Shown: positions 49,201-59,110 of the stretch, one piece after another
Position numbering within the stretch: position 1 is the first letter of the stretch
Layout of the letters: each line of letters opens with the position of its first letter
Assembly (NCBI RefSeq): GCF_026745355.1
Contig: NC_079206.1
Span: forward strand, 44,765,216 to 44,829,215
DNA: 64,000 nt
DNA from: Beta vulgaris subsp. vulgaris
Lineage: Eukaryota; Streptophyta; Magnoliopsida; Caryophyllales; Amaranthaceae
Direction: 5' to 3'
Translations under genes and position numbers: made by a program
The notes under the pieces: model-generated
What the model was told of the DNA's origin: nothing
The model's input: only the letters and a program-made list of their open reading frames with translations
The model's database searches: none

Positions 49201-52200
49201 TTGAGAGGAAGATGCATCTTGGATTGATTATAGTGCAACTTGTCAGATATATTGGGTCATATGGGATTTTGTCATAATGGGATTTTCTCATTCTCTCTTC
49301 TAATTGAGATATCCCCCTTTCGCCCATGAAAGATTAATTAAATCATCCAAAATTTGGTGCGTGAAACGCAATTAGATCCTTTTTTTAGTTTTCGGGGGAT
49401 TCAGATTAATATGATCCATTAGAATAATTTATGGTTGGCTCTGTTGCACCAAAAATATGAATTATCAAGGCTCCACTTACAAAATCCCCAATCCCAATTG
49501 GGAATATATTGCAAATTACTACTTGTGTCATATAGTTTATTTACTTTATACTCTTAGTCATTTCAATTTGAAATTCAAAATAGATTAACCTTAATCACTT
49601 AATTAAAGTAATGAATATTATATGTTGAATATTGAAATTGACGAAAGAAACGATATAAAATAATTAAGAAAAAGGGAAATCTTAAGAAAATAAACAAGTG
49701 GTATTCAAAACATTTGCCCTATATGTGCAAATCAAAATCAGACATATCTTTACCCAGAATAAAGCATAAACCTAAAAAAATAAAAGAGACCCATTCAAGA
49801 ACAAGAAAATGACATCGTGATTTGGATTGGATCTCGATGATATGATACATTAAATTTGATTTTTTTTTTCCGATTCTAGTAGAATTTTATTCTATTATTA
49901 ATGGGTGATTTCGGGAGAGGGACAAAAAGTGATCTTTCTTGAAAAATAGAAAAGAAGACCCTTGATTATTCATTATAAGTTGAAAAAACCTCCATGAAAA
50001 GAAAGATAAAAAATCTGCACATTTTTTTTGCACAATTTTTGTTTGAACCGTATGCATCAGCCCCCACATTATCTTGGAATCGGAACTCTAATTGTGCTTA
50101 CATTATGGAGACTGGTTACATATTGTGTGCTCATGGGTACTGTGTAAAATTCTTTGTTGTAATTTTTGCTTCTATAGGTGAATGTGCTTAGAAGTTAGAA
50201 ATACTAAAAGTAGTACAAACCTAAAATTTGAAACTTAGACTGAAATTTAAAATGGTTTTGAGATTTTTGTTTTGTAAGGATGTATATAATCAAACTTCCA
50301 TGTAAAGAGTTTTCAACTTTTTAACATGCTTTAGGCCGTGGATGACAAGATGAAGTCTTGACCGTATTTAGTCACCGCAAATTTGCAAACTTCCTCTACC
50401 TTTTGCCAATATGAGGTGGTCTGAATGTTTTGGTGTCTGTTGGAGGACACAGTAACATATTTGGTTTGGGTGATTTGCTGCATTGGGATTATTTTCATAT
50501 TTGTTTAGGTGTGATTTAGAGTTATCATAGTTGCGTATATTGCCAATTGAGCTGAAAAAGTGGTTGACAATAGTTCCTTTTTGGATAATGATGCATATTA
50601 GATCAAATTTATTTTTGTAAAACTTCTTGTACCTTTAATGTTGTGAGAAAATTGCAGCACATTTGAGCTATCAAATTTGCAGCCAACGTGTTACAAATTC
50701 TTGCAGGAATAGGCAATAACCTTATGTACTTTCAATTGAATCTCATTGATGCATACTCGACTTTGAATATTTATTTATCTACTAAACAAGAATAAGCTAT
50801 TACTTCAGTTTGGGGTCGACGAGTGGGAGACAATGTGTAACACTGCTAAGTCTCATATTGAGGCAATTATGAGGGTGTGGTTGATTTGAAATATACGTAG
50901 TGCGAGAAACTGAATCATTTAGGCTTTTGTCATCTGAGCTTATATGTTCTTTCTATATGGGCCTGTTACGAAATTGGGCTGCATTGTGATTGGTAATAGA
51001 ACTTCATTTGTCTGATGTGTGGAGTTATTCACATTGTCTATGTTTATGGATCTATGCGTCTACAGTAAGGACTTTTTCTGATGGGCTGACTCTATTACAT
51101 CTCATGTCTCATACTGTGAGATTTTCGAGGGTATGATTAGTTATAAGTGAAATTTTACACTAAGCCGTGGCTTTGGTTTTCTGCATTTGAATGGTCCTTC
51201 AATTATTGGTGTATCCGGTGATTTCTGACCATAGTGGTTTAGTCTTGAGATGTTGGCATGTTGCTTATACTACAGTTTTAATCTGGGAAATAAATTTGTG
51301 GTTTAAGAGAAATTTGACACTCGGGCATTAAAGCTTTTGGTTTTTTGCATTTAAATGCTCCTCCAATTGGCATATGGGGTGAATTCTCACCGTAGCGGCT
51401 GACTTCATAGATGTTGGCATGGTGGTTATAGTACAATTTTGTTCTGAGAAAAAAAGAGTACCTTAATCTGGGAATCAGGAAAATTTTAAGAATGCTCAGC
51501 ATCTGATAAGGCAAGCTTCTGAAACACAAGGGGCCATTGCCTAAGTGTTTAGAACTTAGAAGGCCTGCCAAGGCGTTTTCGTTTAGGCGCTTAAAAGGTA
51601 GTGGCTGAATTAATTTCCATTTCTATAACTTGTTCTTACATAGGTTATTTTTATGAAAGAATATAAATTCAATCACTTTGATGAGGTGTACGCCTCATGT
51701 CTGTGCTCTGGGCCTGATCTCTTTAGTGTGGCTTCAGCCTTTTCAAAACTAGGAAGCCCTAAAAGAAGCTGTGTATTCCAGCTATATGAGAAGCATGCAA
51801 ACTATTTATCTTACCATTTGCGGGAATGCACCAATTTTTGTTATCCCATATATGTGGATTAAGGCTCCTTGTTGGTGAAATTTGTCAAAAGAAGCTGTGT
51901 ATTTTAGCTACTCAGAGAAGCATGCAAATATAAGAAAATCTTACCATTTGTGGAAATGCGCCAAACGATATTAGATCCCATATATGTGGATTAGGCACTC
52001 CACAAGGTGAACATTTTGGCCAAGTCCTTTTGTAATTGACGGATTTCGTAGATCTTCAGGCGGGGTTTTCTTTTATATCTGGTAGCTGCTGTTAGGTGGC
52101 TACTCTGTACGTGGTAAGAGAGGATATATTCTAAATAAACTTGTAATGCCTTTGTTCTAGTAAGAAAACACACATTTAGCGGGGGCAGATACAACCTTAG

Positions 52201-54252
52201 TTAGCATTCTTATATGCTCAGTTTATGACTGATGCATATGATTGAGAAAGACATTTATAGCTACTACTATAGTTTGGGTGACTGAATTTTTCTTTCAATT
52301 AGGTTTTTGTTTTGTCTGAATATTTTGTTCTTTCTAGCATGAAGTGACATAATGTAACCTTCCCTGCTGATTCGTTGCTCTCTTGGCTAATTGGAGTCTG
52401 AAACCTTAATGTTGAATGCTCTCCTCCATGTTGATGTGTTTGCTTCATTGCTTTTCAGATTCAGAGTCTGGCAGTTCTAGCAGTGAATCTAAAGGCACAA
52501 GAGCTGTGCCTCCGGGCAACAAGTTGCAGGTATAATTGCATTTTACATGATAGAATTTTAAGGAGGAAAGGCTTAAACTGTATCATATTAGTGAAGTCCC
52601 TCTTTTGACTTTCTTTGGAAAGAAGTCCCATTTTTATCTTGTTAGTTTATATATTGACTTTCTTATATTTATTTCGAATCATTGTTAGCCAACTGTGGAT
52701 GCCAACGCGAACATGGACCAGTATCAAAGTGAAAGTGGTCAGGAAGTTGGGAGAAATCGTGAGTAGCTGCAAGTTTTGCATATTTTCTTCTGAAAAAGAT
52801 TCACTGTACAAGCTGATGAATTTAATGGCTTCAGCAGCTATTTAATCTCAGTATCATGTAGAATATGCTTCCGTTTAGGACCTTACATATATATTGTATG
52901 CTGAAGTTCTGATTTTATGTTGCACAGAATCTAGGAGCAGCTTGAGCCAAGTTGAACAGAGTTCTCAGATTAAGGATCCGTCAATTGAGGTGGATGGTCT
53001 TAAAGAGGGTAAGCATGAAAATAAATCATGATCAGAAGAGTGTGCTGTTAGTTTGAGTTGCTGTCTTACCCCTTAAGCTGTAACGTGTTAGGGGAGAGTG
53101 CGCCATCTGAGAGGCAAGTCTCCCCGGATAAACTATACCGTGCTGCTTTATTGAGGAGCCGATTTGCTGATACAATTCTCAAAGCACAAGAAAAGACACT
53201 AGAAAAGGTGTTATGAACGTTTTGCTTCTGTTTTTCATATTGTGGCTCCATTGCATTAGGGGTGCATAATGTAATTGCTACTTTGTTCAGGGTGAAAAGC
53301 GTGATCCAGAGAAGTTGCGATTGGAAAGGGAAGAGCTCGAGCGAAGGCAAAGAGAAGGTGTCACCTCGATCTTTTTATTTCTTGTTTGCGTTAATGGTTT
53401 AATATAGCTGTGACCTTCTTAGTCCTCAATTACACTTCATTTGTAACTATCTCATTTCTGTCCATCAGAAAAGGCTAGGTTACAAGCAGAAGCCAGGGCG
53501 GCAGAGGAGGCACGAAGGAAAGCTGAAGCTGAAGCTGCTGCGGAAGCTAAAAGGAAAAGGGAATTGGAGAGGGAGGCTGCACGTCTTGCTCTCCAGAAGG
53601 TGAGATGAACACGCATGGTACTTTGTAGCATGTCCTTGGCAGTTTATGCTTGGATAAATATAGTTGTAGACAAAAGAAAAATGTATTATAGTATATGAGA
53701 AGTGTCTAGCGACAGCGTCCCACATCCTACTAACTCCCTAGTTGTGGGGTTTGGCGGTTTGCACAGGTGTGTTAGCTTATCAACATGGAACTTTCTTGTA
53801 TGATGTGTTTGTGTCCTGCTGTTGCAGACAACTTATGCCTACAATTGGAAGCACATTTAGCTTCAGCTGCATTGTAGTACATGACAAGCGTACTTTTTTG
53901 TTGTAAATTGGGCTCTGAAACTTTATGCTTCTTGACTAAAGCGAATTCTTTTGGCATTGTACAGATGGAGAAAACAGTAGATATTAACGAAAATTGTCAG
54001 TTCATGGAGGATCTAGAGATGCTCAGTACAGCTCCTGCTGATAATTTGTCAAGTTTTATAGGCAATACGAGCCCAAATGACTCTGAAAATGGCGGCGGTC
54101 TGGGTAGTTTCAGATTCCGGGGAAATAGCAACCCCCTGGAACAACTTGGGTTATACAGGAAAGATGACGATGAAGAGGAAGAGGAAGTTGAGGCCCCACA
54201 TAATGTTCCAGAAGCAGCACCAAATGATGTTGAGGAAGGAGAAATTGATTGA
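43227..54252 (+). CDS. GTE: GTE-type BET bromodomain transcription regulator (GTE8/9/10-like), 10 coding exons
   Basis: Coding exons: 43227-44552, 44750-44798, 44903-45058, 52459-52529, 52689-52758, 52928-53008, 53092-53207, 53291-53357, 53469-53599, 53965-54252. All have GT/AG borders and consistent phases. The joined frame is 2355 bases (784 residues) with no internal stop. The start [15 protein letters not shown] is plant GTE-like. A bromodomain spans about residues 205-315 (ending [12 protein letters not shown]), with the acetyl-lysine Asn at 284 in YNPP. A NET domain spans about 358-431. A Ser-rich linker, an [20 protein letters not shown] block, a charged Glu/Arg/Ala coiled coil (exons 8-9) and a Glu-rich acidic tail ending EEGEID follow. 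GTE proteins bind acetylated histone tails in the nucleus and influence transcription. The start was chosen for family resemblance of its N-terminus. Intron 3 is about 7.4 kb. Confidence 0.93.
45248..45287. repeat. 20-bp tandem duplication in intron 3
   Basis: GCTACTTATTGCATCAGGTA occurs twice head to tail without a mismatch. Confidence 0.95.
46167..46225. repeat. 21-bp tandem repeat, about 2.8 copies, in intron 3
   Basis: The unit ATTCTTGCTGGTTACTCCTT plus A occurs twice in full and a third time partially, ending TTACTTCT. Confidence 0.95.
49105..50065 (+). pseudogene. clpP: Nuclear insertion of plastid DNA: clpP exon 1 and part of intron 1
   Basis: From 49163 the frame MPIGVPKV...FRSP is the N-terminus of plastid ClpP, the proteolytic subunit of the plastid Clp protease. 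It is followed by the expected exon-1 sequence up to about 49231. Then comes a group II intron start (here GTGCAACTTG; the functional intron has GTGCGAC) and about 830 bases of intron ending near GTTTGAACCGTATGC. The spacer CGTTTCCACATCAAAGTGAAA before the ATG is also plastid-like. A TGA after the 13th codon and a Pro-to-Leu change show it is a dead copy. Exons 2 and 3 are absent. End points are estimates. Confidence 0.8.
51150..51450. repeat. Diverged tandem duplication (about 140 bp) in intron 3
   Basis: 51150-51287 and 51306-51450 share the order TTTGGTTTTCTGCATTT..., GATGTTGGCATG..., CTACAGTTTT/GTACAATTTT at the same spacing with many substitutions. It is an old local duplication. Confidence 0.65.
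51767..51992. repeat. Diverged tandem duplication (about 105 bp) in intron 3
   Basis: AAGAAGCTGTGTATTcCAGCT...GAAGCATGCAAA...ATCTTACCATTTG...CCCATATATGTGGATTA occurs at about 51767-51860 and again at about 51890-51992. Confidence 0.75.
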
Positions 54253-54720
54253 TGCAGGACTTCCTTCCCAACTATGCAATTATTGTTTAAAGGGACTAAA
54301 GAACATGGCTTTCCAAGAGTATGTTTCTTTCTGCAGCATGCATGACAGCTTCCCTTCTGGTGTATGGTGGCTGTCATTTGTCTATCTCCGCTTTGGAGCT
54401 TTTTCACGAGCAATCAAATGGGAGTAGAGTTTGCTCCGTAATAGTTCAAGCTATGAGGCCCTTGGATGTTTTTGGTTTAGCTTCGATTTAAGGAGTCTCG
54501 GGTTTTTTCTCGTTTAAGCAAAAGCCTACATGGACAGTAAGCTGTGGCATTCATCATCAGGGGTAAAAGGTAGCTCAGTTGAGCAAGTTTTATTTTTGGC
54601 CTTAATTTTTCCTGTAAAAAAGCGAGATTCATTTGTAAGTTGAACCATGGCACTGCTCCCAGAATCAGGGGTTAGTACATGTTTGGCATCAGCTTTATTA
54701 TAATTGTGGGGACCTTAATT
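54253..54720 (+). other. 3' untranslated region of the GTE gene (estimated)
   Basis: Downstream of the TGA at 54250-54252. No canonical AATAAA was found. The T-rich stretch and GTTGTGG-like words to about 54720 are a plausible cleavage zone. The end is a guess. Confidence 0.35.
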
Positions 54721-55082
54721 CATCGAACCTTGAAAGTTTATACATCCAATCCAGCAAACACAACAGAAGAAATCAATCTTGTTTCTTTTTCATATCCTAA
54801 GTTGTTGCAGAATGCATAGTACTGTTGAAATATGGGTCACGGGCTTCCATTCATCAACATGATTCACTATATTTTATGCTCCCTTTCGTCTTTCTAAGTA
54901 CTTTTCTCATATATTAGTGAGAAGTAAATTAAAATCGCTAAACTTACACTTAAAACGCAAATGGTTTAATTGTTGGAAGACGGATGAAACACCTTTCTTG
55001 GTTTCGGTAATTTGTCACTTGCAGATTCTTTATTGATATTTACTGTATGAATTGTAATAGACAAAATATTATTAAACTTTGG

Positions 55083-55345
55083 CCTCGTTTGGTTCACATG
55101 AGAAGTAACGGAAAATTCTTTTTTTCGTTAATTTTCTAGGAATTAGACAATTAATTGGTTGACATTGCATTTCAGGGGGGTTGGTGATTGATTTCCCATG
55201 TTTCATGAGAAATTCTATTTGTCTTGGAATTTGTATTTTTTATGCTTTTTCCATTTCTCTTAAACTAACCACAACATCCATAATGTATTTCCTAGAAATT
55301 TGTATTTCCAAGGAAAATAGCTTACAACCAAATAACACTTCTGTT
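55083..55345. repeat. Possible MITE
   Basis: CCTCGTTTGGTTCACATG at the left faces CTTACAACCAAATAACAC at the right, an imperfect inverted pair typical of plant MITEs. No TSD was confirmed. Confidence 0.35.
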
Positions 55346-55846
55346 TATATGAATATATTTGATTTTACTATGAAAGAGCCATCGCCAAATGTCTTATAAT
55401 CTCATCTTCTCATGCAAGCTTATTTTGAGAATTTATTTTAATATTAATATATACTTTGTTTTATGATGATTGTAACATTTCTTTTGACTAATGGATTCTA
55501 TATATCTCTCTCTGTATGAAAAAAGTATTTCACTTGGCTATGTACCATTATTAGGTTCTAAAAACTGGAATCAAAATATTTTCTTTTTTTTTGTTTGATC
55601 GATCCATTACCATTATTTAGCGCTAAGATATTCTCTGATTTATTACCTTTCCTTCTCCCTATGTAGCAAATTTTTGTTGGTGGTGATGGTTTTTTTTTTC
55701 CATTCCAATGCTTGAACCAAACACTCAATAAAGATAACAATTCACATTTCAAATCGCCCGATACTCAGATGGCAGATGGTGATTCCATCTGATCATATTA
55801 GCGTGTTCATTATCCTCGTCATCTGTATCTAGTAGACTAGTACTAA

Positions 55847-56181
55847 CGGTCCGTTTGGTAGTTGGTTATAAATGGAAGTAATGGGAATGAATTTGTGTGT
55901 AAATTTGTGAAGAATATCATTGTCCATTCCCATGGTAATGCTAATATATCCTAAAGTGTCCACTCTCCTTCTTGAATTTTCATTACCATCCAATAGGTGG
56001 TAATGAGTGGTAATGAAAATTGCTTCCCCTTAGAGACTAAAATACAAGTTTATGGGTGAGATTGCTTGCCCATGGAGAAAAAAAACCTCCCCATGAAAAT
56101 TTTATGGGTACTTATCTAATAAAATTATACTTTAAATCCATTCCCATTACCGCAATTTATTAACGACTACCAAACGACCCG
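55847..56181. mobile_element. Tourist-like (PIF/Harbinger) MITE, 335 bp, TSD TAA
   Basis: Ends CGGTCCGTTTGGTAG... and ...CTACCAAACGACCCG form inverted repeats flanked by TAA (55844-55846 and 56182-56184). The interior is AT-rich and non-coding, with further mirrored GGGAATG/CATTCCC words. Confidence 0.8.
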
Positions 56182-56184
56182 TAA

Positions 56185-56504
56185 GTACTCCAGGAAAGGG
56201 TAAGGTGCGATACAATGGTCGATGGTCGATGGTCGATGGGAGGGGTAATACAACCTGAGTGAGAGGATTAAGTAAGCAAATAACCGTTAAAATTCATTTG
56301 CTTCCAGTACCAAAGCACTTCCTTTTCGAGGCTTGGGAAAGGCTCAAATTGTACCACGTATTGCTGCTCAAATCGAACAAACTTCTTTTGTGGGCCTTTG
56401 ATTCATCTTCACCCTATGTGCAAGTGCAAGTACAACCTTTGACCTTCATTATGTGATTCTAATTATTGTTGCTACCCAGATCGTTGGGAAGCACTAGCCA
56501 TGGC
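56185..56504 (+). other. Unassigned; scraps of open frame
   Basis: Contains a triple GGTCGAT repeat near 56217 and short open frames. The sequence continues on the other side of the hAT (from 57660). Joining the flanks extends one frame (about 56466-57770), but no family is recognisable. Confidence 0.3.
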
Positions 56505-56512
56505 ATCAAAAC

Positions 56513-57651
56513 CAGTGGCGGATCTACACGTGGTCCTAGGTGGTCACGTGACCAACTAATATTTTTGAAAAAAAAAATCAAAAGCAGCGCTCAAATTTTC
56601 GGAAAAAAAAAAATCAAAAGCCGCCTCATTCTCTCACGCGGAGAAACCCTAATTCTTTCCCTTTCTCTTTCTCTCTTTCTCCTTCTCGAATCCCACGACC
56701 CAGACCCAGTAGAAGAAGCATTCACTTCCTTCGACGTCGGCGATCGCCGGTCCGGTCATTCTCCAGACTCCAATCCTTCGTCGTCGGGGTTTGAGTCGTT
56801 CAGCCACTCTTGAGTTCAGATCTTCGTCGAATCGTCGTGACTCCTCGAGTCCTCGTCGTGCTTTGTAGTTCAGATCTTGGTGACCTTCAAGGTTTCAATC
56901 TTCAATTTCTCTGTTCGCGGTTGCCGAAGAAGTCGAACTCTAAGTCTTCATCAATTCGCAAGCTTTCATTGTTGCCCTCCACCTCGAGTATTATTCTTCC
57001 TGAATCTTGATGAGTTCTTTTATTTTTAGGTTTTTGTTCATCTTTTGTCAATTGCCATTTGCAATTTTCAATTTATTTATTGCTGAATTATAAAATCATG
57101 CTTTAATTCTGTCAATTGAACTTGTCTGCTTAAGATGTTCAAAGTTTTGTGGATTGTTGCTTTATTGGAAGTGAATTAGGAATTGAATCCTTGATTTGTT
57201 GTGTAGTTTTGTTCAATTGAATAAATCAAAAGTGTAACAACCGACTTAATTAGGAAATATTAGTCTAGTAGAACTTAAAATTTGAATGATTAAGTGTAAC
57301 TTCTGTGATATGGTAGAAGAGATGGATTGGGAATGATATAAAATCTTGCGGTTTTGAGTAGTTCGTGTGGTCTAAATGGGTATTTCTAGTTTCATGTTCA
57401 AATATGGTCAATCGTTATCGGTGGTGCCTTGCCGATGCGTTGTCGGTTCTCAGTAACGCAGTCACTTATCTATGTCGTACCCATTTTTTAAGTTTAGTTA
57501 AATCGTTTTTTGTTTTACCCGAATCTATGTTGTACCCATTTTTTTTGAAATTTTGATTTGAGCGTTTCTTATCCCCGTAACCGTCTCCATATCCGTTTCC
57601 GAGCTACATACTGTGTGACCAACTATTTTTAGAATCCTGGATCCGCCACTG
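56513..57651 (+). mobile_element. Tip100-type hAT derivative, 1139 bp, TSD ATCAAAAC
   Basis: Ends CAGTGGCGGATCTAC... and ...CTGGATCCGCCACTG are inverted repeats, flanked by a perfect 8-bp ATCAAAAC (56505-56512 and 57652-57659). The CAGTGGCGGA terminus is the familiar Tip100-group end. The interior has a CT-rich leader and a Ser/Arg-rich open stretch (about 56640-57010) that may be a transposase 5' exon. The catalytic and dimerisation parts are deleted. Strand is inferred from that leader. Confidence 0.85.
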
Positions 57652-57878
57652 ATCAAAACGGTACTCGATTTCACAATATTAGCAGCTTGGTACCATGAAC
57701 AACAAACACTAGAAAACATCACAAAATCCTTTAGAGTTCTCCCGAGAGGCCGAGACACTTCTGTGCTATAATCTCCAACATATTAGGTTAAAGTTGGGCC
57801 CAATCGCGCGCCATAGTTAACTTTTAAGATTTATTAGCATCACTAGTCTCGATCAGTAGCTAATGATAGAATTTGTGT

Positions 57879-58077
57879 GTCAAACCTAACAAGTTAATTT
57901 ATTCTAGGCATCTTAGAGATATTATTGTATATTTGTTTATATTTGTTTCCTTATCTTCTTAGGCAAGATATTATTCTCCTTGATTATCTCCTCTTTCAAG
58001 GACTCTTGTAACATATATTATCTCTTGAGATTAATGAGAAAACCCCAAGATTGATTGTGCCTCCTATCACTTTGTCA
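57879..58077 (+). repeat. 5' LTR of the Copia element (about 200 bp, start uncertain)
   Basis: The 3' end is fixed by TTTGTCA directly before the primer-binding site. The start is placed at TGTCAAACC by convention. Contains TATA-like TATATTTGTTTATATTT and a T-rich downstream zone. The short length fits the Ale/Retrofit-like group. Confidence 0.45.
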
Positions 58078-58090
58078 TGGTATCAAGAGC
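58078..58090 (+). other. Primer-binding site of the Copia element
   Basis: TGGTATCAAGAGC touches the LTR end and matches the initiator-tRNA-Met type site with one extra base. Confidence 0.7.
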
Positions 58091-58131
58091 AGGTTAATAA
58101 ATTTTCCAAAAATCTCATTTTTTTCCCGATC

Positions 58132-59110
58132 ATGACTAGCGATGAAACGCCTCCTCCTAAGTCTTCCACAAAAATCGACCCATCTTCCCCCTTTTCCCTT
58201 GGACCACAGGATCCTCCTGGTGATTTCATCACCCCAACCCGTCTCACATAGGACAGTTATGCCAATTGGGCAGTCGATATTCGTCTAGCTTTGGTTGCTC
58301 GCCGCAAGTTTGGCTTCCTCGACGGTTCTATCATCAAGTCGGAACCTCCGTGCAATGAATCTGATTGGCTCAATAATCATGCCAATGCTTGTTTCTTGGC
58401 TCACTAATACGATCACCTCCGAGGTAAAGAGTACTTTAACCAAATATAGTGATGCTAGTAGGCTTAGGGATCATCTTAAACAACTTTTTCTATTGTTAAT
58501 GGTCCTCGAATCCAACAAATTAAGTCCTCCATTGCACGTTGTGAACAAACTAAGAACATGTCTATTGCTACATACTATGGCAAATTAAATGCTTTGTGGG
58601 AAGAACTTTCCCTTCTTGAACCTCCTATTTTTTGTCCTTATTCTCCCCCATGTACTGTTTTCGATCTCTATTTACAACGCCGAGAAACCGCTAAACTTCA
58701 TGAATTTTTAATGGGTCTTTATCCTGATTACTATGCGCAATTAAGTAGTTATATTTTGTCTACAAACCTGCTACCTCCTTTAACTCGAGCCTATCATCTT
58801 GCTATTCAAGATGAAAGGGTTCGAAATTCTCAGGTTCCTTCCCATGACAAATATGTTGTACCCGACGTTGTTGATTTCTCGGTTCGAGCCACTTCTTCGA
58901 CTGGCCGTGGGTCCTCTCGGCCCGTTTGTGATAAGTGCCACAAAACTAGGCATGACTCCAATTCGTGTTGGGATCACCTCACGTGTAGCCATTGCAAGAA
59001 AAAGGGCCACGGTGTGGCAGCTATGACCTTCATGGGTACCCCGACAAGGCTAAGGGGGGGTAGGTGGCAGCCGCGTTCCAGCCCGTGCCAATGCTGCCAT
59101 CAGCAGCATT
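58132..59110 (+). pseudogene. Copia gag (capsid, zinc knuckle), broken
   Basis: The frame begins MTSDETPPPKSSTKID. It has a stop at 58249 and several frame changes near 58400-58560. It then reads MSIATYYGKLNALWEELS (plant Copia gag core) and LHEFLMGLYPDYYAQLSSYI. A Cys-rich zone CDKCHKTRHDSNSC plus CSHCKKKGH follows (about 58927-59010), the nucleic-acid-binding knuckle. The frame is lost again near 59020. Not translatable as one protein. Confidence 0.85.

Larger units (their letters stand above)
45059..52458 (+). other. Intron 3 of the GTE gene, 7.4 kb
   Basis: Bounded by AGTG|GTTGGT and TTTTCAG|ATTCAG; phase 1 is preserved. It is T-rich, as plant introns are, and holds no other recognisable gene. 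It contains two short tandem duplications, a G run near 47059-47078, a plastid clpP insertion (about 49105-50065) and diverged duplications near 51.2-52 kb. If unspliced, the frame ends at a TAG (45073-45075), giving a protein without the coiled coil. Confidence 0.8.

Noticed and set aside
54077..54427. 116-codon ORF overlapping the GTE last exon
   Set aside because: Shadow frame of the last GTE exon running into the 3' untranslated region.
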